From positions 1-64,000 of the forward strand of contig JAUIHP010000015.1 of the NCBI GenBank assembly GCA_030431975.1: a DNA stretch of 64,000 bases. Reading direction: 5' to 3'. Below the pieces are notes generated by a model. That model did not search any database and was not told the DNA's origin. It saw only the letters and a list, made by a program, of their open reading frames with translations. Below, one piece after another: positions 56,291-64,000 of this stretch. Origin of the DNA: a bacterium (GTDB lineage: Bacteria > Eisenbacteria > RBG-16-71-46 > CAIMUX01). Numbering within the stretch: the stretch's first letter is position 1; every line of letters starts with the position of its first letter. The position numbers and the translations under genes are program-made.

Positions 56291-58087
56291 CTACCGCGTC
56301 GCCCCTCGGGATCCGCCGGAGCGGGACGTCGGGCGGCCGTTCCGCTTTGCGTTCGGGCGCGAGCTGCGAGTGGATCCGTTCCTCGAAGAGCGGGTGCCGT
56401 TCTCGGAACCGTATCGTCTCGAGCCTCCGCTGTTTTCTCCCGAACTTCTTCTCGGTCGCGAACGCTCGTCATTACGGCCGCGTCCGGAGGGACGGGTTCC
56501 ATCCTCCTGGCGGCGTCGACTCGGTCGTTGACCGTGAGGGCGTTGCCCCTGAGTTCGAGATCCACCGTCGTCGTACGAGCGACCACCGTGACCGCGCCGC
56601 TCCGTGCCGGACTGCCCGTTGCGGTCGTACCCATCGGAACGGGTGTGCCGTTTCCGTTCGCGCCGATCCGAGTCGGAGCGCCCGTTGCGGTCGTACCCGT
56701 CCGTGCGATTGTGTCTGCTGCGGTCACGCCCTTCTGTGCGGGAGTGACCGCTACGGTCGTTTCCATCCGATCGGGAGTAGCCGTTTCGGCTGCGGCCTTC
56801 CGGTTGGGACTGACCGGCGCGACCACCGGGACCGGAGCGATTCCGTCGAGGTCGAACCGATTTGGCCGATCGCGCATTTCGGGGATGATCGTGCGAAGTC
56901 CCCGGCTTCTTTCGGCGCTGTGGTTTTGGAGCCCGTTCCATCTCGACCTTCTCCAGATCGGAACCGAAAGTGGCGATCTCCATGCCGAGAACTCGCTCGG
57001 TGTCACGCACCCAATGACGATCCTCGTGAGTCACGAAGGTCCGGGCCATTCCAAACTTGGCGGAGCGACCCGTCCGCCCGATGCGGTGCGTATACGCTTC
57101 GGGACTGCCGGGGACATCGAAGTTGATGACGTAGGAGACGTCCGGTACGTCGATGCCGCGCGCGGCGATGTCGGTCGCGACCAGAACCTGGAACTTGCCC
57201 ATGCGGAAGCCGCGCATGGCCCGGTCCCGTTGGTTCTGCGAAAGGTTCCCGTGCAGCTCCGTCGCCTTGATCTTCGCAGCGTGGAGCTTCTCCGTCAGAC
57301 GACGGGCGCGGTATTTCGTTCGGGTGAAGACGATGGCCGAGTTGCAGTCCGGCTGATTCAACATCCGAATGAGCAGCGGCCTCTTTTCGGACTCTTCGAC
57401 GAGACACAGGGCGTGATCGACCGTAACCGGCGGGGCACTGTGAGCCAGCTCGACGACGTGCGGATTGTGCAAGAGGTCGTCGGCCAGTCCGCGGATAGCC
57501 GTCGGCATTGTCGCCGAAAACAGAAGGTTCTGACGACGGGGAGGGCAGGCCTCGATGACCCGCTTGATGTCGGGGAGGAAGCCCATGTCGAACATCTGGT
57601 CCGCCTCGTCGAGGACGAGCGTCTGGATCCTCCGAAGGTCGAGCTTCTTCTGACCCACCAGGTCAAGGACACGACCGGGACATCCGACGACGATCTCCGG
57701 CTTCTTCTTCAGTGCCTGGATCTGTCGGACCATGGAGGACCCGCCGTAGATCGAAACGACGCCGAGACCGGTGTACTGGCCGAGGTCGCGAAACTCCTTG
57801 GTGATCTGAACAGCCAGCTCCCGCGTCGGCGCGAGGACCAGGGCCAGGGGACCGCGCCCCGTCGTGTCGACCAGACGGCTGAGAATGGGAAGCGCAAAAG
57901 CGGCCGTCTTGCCGGTTCCGGTCTGGGCCAGCCCCAGAACATCGAGGCCGTCGAGGGCTGCGGGAATGGTTTCGTCCTGAATCGGACGAGGTGCTTCAAA
58001 GCCAACAGCATCCAAACCACGGTACAGGGAGTCGTCGAGGCCGAAACGATGAAAGCCGGTCTCGCGAACGATTGCATTTGTGGACAT
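56291..58087 (-). CDS. DEAD-box RNA helicase with long Arg/Ser/Gly-rich tail
   Basis: 598 aa. Q motif FEAPRPIQDETIPAAL, motif I GLAQTGTGKTAAF, Ia APTRELAVQ, II LVLDEADQMFDMGF, III FSATMP, V ATDIAARGIDVPDVSYVINFD, VI HRIGRTGRSAKFG: a complete RhlE/DeaD-type core (residues about 1-380). The remaining 200 residues are extremely basic and low complexity (repeating SRSDGYDRNGRS-like units), suited to RNA binding or condensation. ATG 58087 gives MSTNAIVRETGF. First gene of a minus-strand string that continues into the GNAT remnant 45 bp on. Confidence 0.95.
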   Translation of the reverse strand: MSTNAIVRETGFHRFGLDDSLYRGLDAVGFEAPRPIQDETIPAALDGLDVLGLAQTGTGKTAAFALPILSRLVDTTGRGPLALVLAPTRELAVQITKEFRDLGQYTGLGVVSIYGGSSMVRQIQALKKKPEIVVGCPGRVLDLVGQKKLDLRRIQTLVLDEADQMFDMGFLPDIKRVIEACPPRRQNLLFSATMPTAIRGLADDLLHNPHVVELAHSAPPVTVDHALCLVEESEKRPLLIRMLNQPDCNSAIVFTRTKYRARRLTEKLHAAKIKATELHGNLSQNQRDRAMRGFRMGKFQVLVATDIAARGIDVPDVSYVINFDVPGSPEAYTHRIGRTGRSAKFGMARTFVTHEDRHWVRDTERVLGMEIATFGSDLEKVEMERAPKPQRRKKPGTSHDHPRNARSAKSVRPRRNRSGPGGRAGQSQPEGRSRNGYSRSDGNDRSGHSRTEGRDRSRHNRTDGYDRNGRSDSDRRERKRHTRSDGYDRNGQSGTERRGHGGRSYDDGGSRTQGQRPHGQRPSRRRQEDGTRPSGRGRNDERSRPRRSSGENSGGSRRYGSENGTRSSRNGSTRSSRPNAKRNGRPTSRSGGSRGATR

Positions 58088-58295
58088 ACGTTTAGAGAAT
58101 GTACTCCGAGAGTCGCACCACCCAGGCGCGAGCGTATTTTCGGTCTGACCCAAAACAACAGGAAGGGAAAGAGGGGTAGATGTGCGGTGTGACCCGAACG
58201 AGATTCAAGGGTCCTGCTGTTCACCGCAATTCGGGATAGGATTTTCGAACTCCCGAAAGCCTAGCAACAATGGTTCCTTTTGAGAAGAGATTCTG

Positions 58296-59438
58296 ATGGA
58301 TCGATTTTTGGGGGGCGCCGGGAGCTCCCGTGAGGCGAATCTGGTGACTCGGCGGTTCTCCGGTTCCGGCTCGCCAAGCCGTCATCGGGTCGGAGCTGTC
58401 CTCCGGCCTCTGCACCTGCTCCGTGTTCTGGCCCTGCTGGGATCGATTGGAGTCGGTCCAACCGGGTGCGCCTCGTCCACGCCTCCGGCGGGCGATCCGG
58501 TGTCCAGCGACATGCCCCGGGCCGTTTCTTTCGATCGGGACCTGGGATGGAGGGGCCATGCCGTCTGCTACGGCCCCTTCCGAGACGGACAAAGCCCTGA
58601 TGGTGCGTCGCCGACCCCGGAGCAACTTCTGGAAGACCTTCGCATCATGGAACGCCACTGGAGCCTGCTTCGGGTCTACGGTTCCCGTGGAGCCACGGAG
58701 ACGCTGGTCGGGCTGATCCACGAGCACGACTTGAAGATGAAGGTCGTCGTCGGCGCCTGGATTGCTGCGGAAGAAACGCGGGACGAAAGCGGCGAGGTCA
58801 TCGAGCGTTTCCCGGATGTGGCGGAAGCCAACCAGGCCGAGGTGGCGACGGCAGCCCAGTTGGCCCATCGCTACCCGGACGTCGTCGCGGCCATCAGTAT
58901 CGGTAATGAGACTCAAGTTTACTGGTCCGGACACCGCAGCCCGCTCGACATCCTTATCACTTATGTCCGAGAGGCCCGTTCGAAGGTTTCGGTTCCCGTG
59001 ACGGTGGCGGACGACTTCAACTTCTGGAACAAGCCGGAAAGTCGGGAGCTGGCCGTCGAACTCGACTTCCTCCTGCTGCACGCCCATCCCATGTGGAACG
59101 GTCTGCAGTTGGACGCAGCGCTCGGCTGGCTGCAAGCGCAGGTCGCCGACGTAGAGACGCTTCACCCCGATCGTCCCGTCGTCGTGGGGGAGACAGGTTG
59201 GGCCACCTCCGTCCACTCCGAAGGAGAGCAAGCGACGTTGATCCAGGGCCGGCCGGGGGAAGACGAGCAGGAAGCGTTCTATGACTCTGTCCGCAACTGG
59301 TCGGCCGAAAGCCGCTTTCCGGTCTTTTGGTTCGAGGCGTTCGACGAGAAGTGGAAAGGCGGGTCGCATCCGGCCGAGGTGGAGAAACACTGGGGGGTGT
59401 TTCGATCGGATCGGTCTTCCAAGGCGGCTGTGAAGTAG
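58296..59438 (+). CDS. GH17-like glycoside hydrolase lipoprotein
   Basis: 380 aa. An N-terminal hydrophobic segment ends in GPTGCASS, a probable lipobox. The TIM-barrel core has GHAVCYGPFRDGQSPDG, WSLLRVYGSRGATETLVGL, ISIGNETQVYWSG (acid/base Glu), LHAHPMWNG, VVGETGWATSVHSEG (nucleophile Glu) and FWFEAFDEKWKGG, all typical of family 17 beta-1,3-glucanase-like proteins. It probably trims beta-glucans at the cell surface. The ATG at 58296 lacks a strong ribosome site. Divergent from the helicase. Confidence 0.82.
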   Translation: MDRFLGGAGSSREANLVTRRFSGSGSPSRHRVGAVLRPLHLLRVLALLGSIGVGPTGCASSTPPAGDPVSSDMPRAVSFDRDLGWRGHAVCYGPFRDGQSPDGASPTPEQLLEDLRIMERHWSLLRVYGSRGATETLVGLIHEHDLKMKVVVGAWIAAEETRDESGEVIERFPDVAEANQAEVATAAQLAHRYPDVVAAISIGNETQVYWSGHRSPLDILITYVREARSKVSVPVTVADDFNFWNKPESRELAVELDFLLLHAHPMWNGLQLDAALGWLQAQVADVETLHPDRPVVVGETGWATSVHSEGEQATLIQGRPGEDEQEAFYDSVRNWSAESRFPVFWFEAFDEKWKGGSHPAEVEKHWGVFRSDRSSKAAVK

Positions 59439-59512
59439 TCGGAGGCTCATTGCCGGACAGCCGCCGGAGATCCGTCGGTCCGGACAAGCCATGCCGTTCC
59501 GGTCCGGTCCGA

Positions 59513-60664
59513 CTATGGCCCAATCAAGGGAAACGTCGACCCGTCTTCGACCACTCCGTCCTTGTCCACATAGTGAACCTGCCCGGTCAGCATTCCTGAC
59601 GCCGCCACTTCGACCCTCATGAACTGGTTTCGCTCGTTGTCCACCATGACGTCTTCCTGAACCACATCCCACGCTTCCATGCGCGAGAACCCCTTCTCCC
59701 TCAGAAACTCGCTCTCTTCGCCCCGAATGTCCTTGGCCCGACGCGCCCCGTCGCCGATCCAAAGAAACCCGGTCCTCGGCCGGCCCGAGACGTTGATCAC
59801 CTGCATCGATCGTCCAAGGTGGCGAATGCTGAAGCGTTCGTAGGTGTGAGTGTGGCCGACGACGAGAGCGTCGATTTCCAGGTTCAGCAACCACTCCGGC
59901 AGGAACGTCCCATCGACTTGAAGGTCCCAAAGACGCTGTGCGGCTTTGCGGTGCTTCTTGCTCGTTTGGATGAACGGATGGTGGAACGCGGCGACGACGG
60001 TTTCCTGAAACGGTTCAGTCGTCTGCTCTCGCTGCAACCACTCGAACTGCGCGTAGATCTCAGGAGCCGTCTCGGACGTGACGTCGGTGACCGTCTCCGG
60101 CAGCTCGTAGATCCATGGATTCGAATCGAGGAAGAGAAACGTCACGGGTCCGACATCCTTCCGGTAGTAGCGACGCTCTTCCGAGAAGGCCGGGTCCAGG
60201 TAGGAGAGGAACTGGAAGGTGTGACGGGAACTCTCTTCGTACTCCAGGTTGTTCAACTCGTGATTGCCGACGGCGACCAGGTAAGGCCACAGCGAGATGG
60301 GTTCGAGGATGTCCTTCAGCATGTGGAACTGGTCAGAGTGTCGGCCGCTGTAGACGATGTCCCCAGTATCCATGATGAAGAGCATGTGCGGGTCCTGTTC
60401 GAAACGCTCTCGGATGGCGGCGTTCATCAACTGCCACTCTCCATCCGCCAAGGCGCGCTGGTCTCCGAAGACGACAAAGCGGTAGCCGTTGGCTGCGCCA
60501 CTGGGATCCGCGTCCAGAACGTCCTCGAGGGTGGGGTGGTCGAGCCGCTCGACAGGGTGATCCGATGAGCTGGGCCAGGGTGCGCCGACTTCCCACGGCC
60601 ATGTGAAGGCGTAGAGGGCGAGAGCTGAACCCAGAAGTAGTAGCGTGAGGACAGTTGTCTTCAT
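59513..60664 (-). CDS. Exported calcineurin-like metallophosphoesterase
   Basis: 383 aa with an N-terminal signal peptide or anchor (MKTTVLTLLLLGSALALYAF). Metal-site motifs in order: FVVFGDQR, MDTGDIVYSGR, VAVGNHE, FHHPFIQT and VVGHTHTYER, so the two-metal centre looks complete. This is the layout of purple-acid-phosphatase-like secreted enzymes. The substrate is unknown. It converges on the GH17 gene with a 74-bp gap. Confidence 0.9.
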   Translation of the reverse strand: MKTTVLTLLLLGSALALYAFTWPWEVGAPWPSSSDHPVERLDHPTLEDVLDADPSGAANGYRFVVFGDQRALADGEWQLMNAAIRERFEQDPHMLFIMDTGDIVYSGRHSDQFHMLKDILEPISLWPYLVAVGNHELNNLEYEESSRHTFQFLSYLDPAFSEERRYYRKDVGPVTFLFLDSNPWIYELPETVTDVTSETAPEIYAQFEWLQREQTTEPFQETVVAAFHHPFIQTSKKHRKAAQRLWDLQVDGTFLPEWLLNLEIDALVVGHTHTYERFSIRHLGRSMQVINVSGRPRTGFLWIGDGARRAKDIRGEESEFLREKGFSRMEAWDVVQEDVMVDNERNQFMRVEVAASGMLTGQVHYVDKDGVVEDGSTFPLIGP

Positions 60665-60887
60665 AGTCGGCCTCCGAATCCGGCCCCGGGGCTTGGGGTT
60701 TTGTCGGTCATCATCCGGCGGACTCTACTGGCCTCTCAAGATCCTCGCTAGCAACCTGTTGGACGACGGGAAGCGAAAAGGGTTTCTACCAAAACGACGC
60801 GTTCCGAAAACTCCATTCCGGGGATCTCCCACGTGCTACCCTTTTGAGGTTGGCTCGGAGGACTCCTGAGAAGAGGAGGTTCCACTC

Positions 60888-61118
60888 ATGAAAAGTCGAT
60901 GGCCAGGTTTCCTCGTGGCCCTGGCTGCGGTTGGATCGCTCTTGGGTTGTGGGGCCGAAGTTCCATCTCGGCCTGAAACCGGGTTTGGCGCTCCGGCGTC
61001 AGACGGTGTTGCAACCCATGTCTGCCTGGGTCTTTGCAGCGGGAACACTCATTTCAGCCCCGACGGTAGCCCGTTGGTGGTTGACCCAGTGACCGGCTTG
61101 CCAGGCGAGAAGAAGTAG
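60888..61118 (+). CDS. Small lipoprotein of unknown function
   Basis: 76 aa, ATG preceded by GAAGAGGAGG. Signal peptide with lipobox SLLGC (Cys about 21), then a short mature part with CLGLC and a Pro/Gly-rich end (SPDGSPLVVDPVTGLPGEKK). No family recognised. It is followed after 19 bp by the His-rich gene and may share its transcript; the CxxxC pair could bind metal or form a disulfide. Confidence 0.7.
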   Translation: MKSRWPGFLVALAAVGSLLGCGAEVPSRPETGFGAPASDGVATHVCLGLCSGNTHFSPDGSPLVVDPVTGLPGEKK

Positions 61119-61137
61119 TCCATTACGAAAATCTGGC

Positions 61138-61617
61138 ATGCATAGCGCTCGTCTCAAAAGCTGGAGGATGATCCTTGTCGCGGCGGTCACCGTCGCCACG
61201 CTGGCTCATCCTCTGCTCTTGCAGCTTCACGAGCAGATCGAGCACGACTGCGGTCACGAGCATGCTGTTGCTGCCGTCGGTGCGCATCACGCGCCTTCCA
61301 AAGTCACCGAGGATCACGGCCACTGTGACGGTGCCGATCACCTCGGGCACCATTCGCACCACGACACGCCGTCCGACGTCGTCCACGACGAACCGGTCGA
61401 GACAGGTGACAGTCACGACCACCACTGCTTCCATTGCGTTCTCTGCTACGCAGCCGCGCACACTGGGCTGAGCGAAACTACGGTCAGCCTTTCCGCTTGC
61501 ACGATCGACTCCGGGGATGCCCCGGAATCACGAACCCTCGACCCCCTCACAGCATCCGCCAACCCGGGTTCTCCCCGGGCTCCGCCCATCTCTCTGTTCG
61601 ACAGTCCGCTTTCCTAG
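61138..61617 (+). CDS. His-rich exported/membrane protein (DUF2946-like)
   Basis: 159 aa. N-terminal helix (RMILVAAVTVATLAHPLLLQL), then a very His-rich stretch (EQIEHDCGHEH ... HHAPS ... DHGHCDGADHLGHHSHHD) with at least 20 His, then DHHCFHCVLCYAAAHTG with CxxC. The pattern resembles DUF2946/metal-resistance accessory proteins, and zinc or copper binding is a reasonable inference. An alternative ATG at 61165 sits immediately after GGAGG, too close. It lies upstream of the 117-residue-repeat genes. Confidence 0.72.
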   Translation: MHSARLKSWRMILVAAVTVATLAHPLLLQLHEQIEHDCGHEHAVAAVGAHHAPSKVTEDHGHCDGADHLGHHSHHDTPSDVVHDEPVETGDSHDHHCFHCVLCYAAAHTGLSETTVSLSACTIDSGDAPESRTLDPLTASANPGSPRAPPISLFDSPLS

Positions 61618-61870
61618 CAACTATCCAGGAAAAGAGAGATCGGAGTTTCAAAAGGGGAACTCCGCCCACTCGCGCGTCAGATCTTGCGCCCGATCTCGCT
61701 CCCGATTCGGAGGGCCGCATCGTGGCACCTACCGCGTTCCCAGAGCTGATGGCTCTGGCTGAGCGGACGGTCTGCGCGCTCTAACAGGGTTCGACAATTT
61801 CGGACGGGACGACCTTCGACTCGGATCGTCGCCGTACCGCCGTTGTCGGACGCGAAAGGAATTGGCGAAC

Positions 61871-63304
61871 ATGCATCGCTTTGGGATTTCTGCGTGGCTG
61901 ACGGTTCTGGTCCTCGCCATGCTGCCGTTGAGTACGAGTTTTGCCGGGGATCACGCTGAAGCCGAGGGAATGATCCTGCGCCAGGACGGAGAAGTCATCG
62001 TCACGGTTTGGGAAGGTGTCGTCACCGGCGAGATCGAGATCCATCACGAAGAGACGACGTCAGACATCACGGTGTCCTTCCTCGATCCGGAGATGGACGA
62101 GTTCACTCCGGAAGTGACCGAGGGATTCTCGCTCTACGCGGAGTTGGCCGACTCGTCGGCTTTGACATACATGTCCACCGGCGACTGGACGTTTACCCTC
62201 ACCGGTGACGTCGAAGGCGTGACAGGCATGTTCCTCGGGGTCTTCCACGAGGGCCATACCGACTGGGTGTCCCCCGAAGTCGAGGTCCACGTTGAAGAAG
62301 AGCACGCCGAGGCCGAGGGCTTGGTCCTTCGTCAGGACGGCGAGGTCATCGTCACGGTTTGGGAAGGTGTCGTTACCGGTGAGATCGAGATCCATCACGA
62401 AGAGACGACGTCGGACATCACGGTGTCCTTCCTCGATTCGAAGATGGACGAGTTCACGCCGGAAGTGACCGAGGGCTTTTCTCTCTACGCCGAGTTGGCT
62501 GATTCGTCGGCCTTGACCTACATGGCGACCGGTGACTGGACGTTTACGCTGACTGGTGACGTCGAAGGCGAGACGGGGATCTTTCTCGGAATCTTCCACG
62601 AAGGCCATACGGACTACGTGTCTCCTGAGATCGAAGTCCACGTTGAAGAAGAGCACGCCGAGGCCGAGGGTCTGGTGATCCGTCAAAACGGCGTCCAGCA
62701 GGTTCGGGTCTTCGAAGGGGTCGTCGAGGGGACGCTCTATGCAGTGAACGGTGTCACGTCCGATGACTTCGAGGTGACTTTCCTCGACCACGATGGTGAC
62801 GAGTTCCAGCCCGAGACGGCGGAAGGCTTCCTGCAGTGGGCGGAGATGGCTGACTCGAGTTTCGCGGACTACTCCCAGTCGGGAGACTGGACGTTTACAC
62901 TGCACGGTTTGGTCAACGGGTCCACGGGAATCTCGCTTGGCATCTTCCACGAGGGGCATCTGGACTACCAGTCCCCAGTCGTTCCGCTCGAGGTCTTGAG
63001 CCCGTCGAGCACGGATGACTTCGAGCCTGCGGTCACCGAGGTCGTACTCAATCCGCCGAGCCCGAACCCGGTCCGTTCGATGGCACGGTTGTCGTTCGGT
63101 CTCCCCCAGGCCTCTCGCGTGGACATTCGTGTCTTCGACGCAACGGGACGCCAGGACGAGATGTTGATGCAGGGATCCCGCGACGCAGGAATGCACAGCG
63201 TGAATTGGCAAACCGGCGGAGTCGCAGAAGGTGTGTACTTCGTTCGTATGTGGACGCCTGACGCGGTTCGGACGAGCCGTGTCGTTGTCATCGCCGGTAG
63301 GTAG
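61871..63304 (+). CDS. Secreted protein with three tandem ~117-aa repeats and FlgD-like C-terminus
   Basis: 477 aa. Signal peptide to about residue 25 (STSFAG). Three tandem domains start at about 61955, 62306 and 62657, exactly 351 bp apart. Each opens HAEAEGxxxRQxGE, continues VWEGVVTGEIEI, SDITVSFLDxxMDEFTPE, FSLYAELADSS, GDWTFTLTGDVEG, and closes FHEGHTDxxSPEVEVHVEEE. Repeats 1 and 2 are nearly identical at DNA level and repeat 3 is older. The end (LNPPSPNPVRSMARLSFGL ... GVYFVRMWTPDAVRTSRVVVIAGR) is a FlgD-like sorting domain. His/Glu-rich linkers suggest metal binding. No named family recognised. Confidence 0.8.
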   Translation: MHRFGISAWLTVLVLAMLPLSTSFAGDHAEAEGMILRQDGEVIVTVWEGVVTGEIEIHHEETTSDITVSFLDPEMDEFTPEVTEGFSLYAELADSSALTYMSTGDWTFTLTGDVEGVTGMFLGVFHEGHTDWVSPEVEVHVEEEHAEAEGLVLRQDGEVIVTVWEGVVTGEIEIHHEETTSDITVSFLDSKMDEFTPEVTEGFSLYAELADSSALTYMATGDWTFTLTGDVEGETGIFLGIFHEGHTDYVSPEIEVHVEEEHAEAEGLVIRQNGVQQVRVFEGVVEGTLYAVNGVTSDDFEVTFLDHDGDEFQPETAEGFLQWAEMADSSFADYSQSGDWTFTLHGLVNGSTGISLGIFHEGHLDYQSPVVPLEVLSPSSTDDFEPAVTEVVLNPPSPNPVRSMARLSFGLPQASRVDIRVFDATGRQDEMLMQGSRDAGMHSVNWQTGGVAEGVYFVRMWTPDAVRTSRVVVIAGR

Positions 63305-63407
63305 ACAGGTCCTGATCGCGACTTCCGCGCGGGGCACGACCATCCCGGTCGTGCCCTGCCGGGTTGCGGCGACCGAAGTGGGTTGTCAGGACATGAAGGG
63401 AGTCCAA

Positions 63408-64000
63408 ATGTCTGAGAGCAGGTTGAGTCACGGGCTGACGAAGTCGTGGTCGATGATGGCTGTCGCGCTGTTTTGCGCGCTGCTGACACTAAACGGTTGT
63501 AGTGATGACAATCCGGCCGATCCGACGGTCGATGGCTGCTCGCACTTCGATGCCGACGGCGTCATCCTCGAGGTGGACGGCAAGCATCTGGTCGCTCAAT
63601 GGGAAGGCTCGATCGACGGGGAAGTCGAGGTCGAACAGGGATCCGAGATCGACATCGATGTGATGTTTCTGACCCCGGACAGCTCTCGGGCCGTCCCGTC
63701 GGCAGATTGCGACGACCAGTCCCTTGAAGTGATCGTCGATGATGAAAAGGTAGCGACGGTCTCGACTTCTGCGGCGAGTGGACGCTGGTCTTTCCGACTC
63801 ACCGGCGTCGAGGCGGGCGAGACCTCGGTTTCGGTCCGCATCATCCACATCGATCATCCGGACTTCACCTCGCTCGACCTCCCGGTTCACGTACATCACG
63901 CGGAAGAAGTCGAGATCGAAGGATTCGAGATCCGGTCCGGCGCCACGGTCCTGGCTTCGCAGATGGAAGGAACGGTGACCGGAGAGCTTCTCGCCATGCC
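63408..64000 (+). CDS. Lipoprotein with the same repeat domain, truncated by window edge
   Basis: ATG 63408 has AAGGGAG 5 nt upstream. The signal peptide ends CALLTLNGCSDDNPAD, a good lipobox. The mature part begins with DADGVILEVDGKHLVAQWEGSIDGEVEV, clearly the same domain as the preceding gene's repeats. A second copy starts near 63898 (EVEIEGFEIRSGATVLASQMEGTVTGELL) and runs off the window. The cell-anchored partner of the preceding secreted repeat protein is a natural guess. It is co-directional, 103 bp downstream. Confidence 0.78.
   Translation, partial: MSESRLSHGLTKSWSMMAVALFCALLTLNGCSDDNPADPTVDGCSHFDADGVILEVDGKHLVAQWEGSIDGEVEVEQGSEIDIDVMFLTPDSSRAVPSADCDDQSLEVIVDDEKVATVSTSAASGRWSFRLTGVEAGETSVSVRIIHIDHPDFTSLDLPVHVHHAEEVEIEGFEIRSGATVLASQMEGTVTGELLAM

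Noticed and set aside
56087-58192. 701-residue plus-strand reading frame
   Set aside because: Antisense of the DEAD-box helicase, whose motifs are all on the minus strand.
62060-63343. 427-residue minus-strand reading frame with apparent repeats
   Set aside because: Antisense of the 117-residue repeat gene; its repeats mirror the 351-bp DNA duplication.

Overview
The window is high-GC bacterial DNA, densely coded on both strands, with no rRNA, tRNA, CRISPR array, insertion sequence or phage gene that I can recognise. Secreted proteins often end in a FlgD/T9SS-like domain of about 80 residues finishing in a 'GVYxxR/K...' strand (genes at 7244, 12059, 13028, 42885 and 61871). There are also cohesin-like and dockerin-like modules, FG-GAP repeats, three large Ser/Thr kinases and an ECF sigma factor divergent from a kinase. 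Together these suggest an uncultivated member of the FCB superphylum (Eisenbacteria, Krumholzibacteriota, Latescibacterota or Gemmatimonadota type). This placement is inference. MotA and MotB suggest a motile cell.

Layout. 1-3400: the start of an FG-GAP protein running off the left edge, a microsatellite block, a small RRM RNA-binding protein and a collagen-like hexaheme cytochrome lipoprotein. 3479-7017: katG with a PerR/Fur regulator behind an apparently leaderless promoter, a 22-bp perfect inverted repeat, and a Tat-exported intradiol dioxygenase-like protein. 7244-12000: a secreted protein, motA-motB, an aldo/keto reductase and an ABM-fold monooxygenase. 12059-17011: a cohesin-like secreted protein and a 1327-residue beta-helix/dockerin-like protein. 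17583-30506: a kinase-TPR protein, asnA, a cyclic-2,3-diphosphoglycerate-synthetase-like GTPase divergent from a saccharopine-reductase/opine-reductase pair, a kinase-NB-ARC-TPR protein and an ECF sigma factor. 30583-38337: a FAD oxidoreductase and a six-gene overlapping operon DUF4129-DUF4350-MoxR-DUF58-SpoIIM-RDD. 38557-44567: a membrane kinase, an ADP/ATP-carrier-like transporter with HEAT repeats and a PQQ-type sugar dehydrogenase. 44701-49781: a flippase and three glycosyltransferases (surface polysaccharide). 49810-56245: a type III polyketide synthase locus. 56291-64000: a DEAD-box helicase, a GH17-like lipoprotein, a metallophosphoesterase, then a His-rich protein and secreted proteins built from tandem repeats of one domain of about 117 residues.

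The strongest candidate for a poorly described system is the polyketide locus. Type III PKS, FabZ-like dehydratase, FabF-like ketosynthase and ACP form one operon. A methyltransferase and a geranylgeranyl-reductase-like flavoprotein converge on it, and a chalcone-isomerase-fold protein diverges from it. This reads as a dedicated fatty-acid branch feeding a type III PKS, followed by O-/C-methylation and reduction to a phenolic or pyrone lipid. A second candidate is the His-rich/117-residue-repeat cluster at the right end.

A recurring oddity is short tandem repeats with periods that are multiples of 3 or 6 inside coding regions (signal peptides, linkers, acidic tails), plus non-coding arrays of 9 bp and 11 bp. 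Several genes (perR, the kinase at 38557, possibly the PKS) have a -10 box 6-8 bp before the start codon, which suggests leaderless mRNAs.
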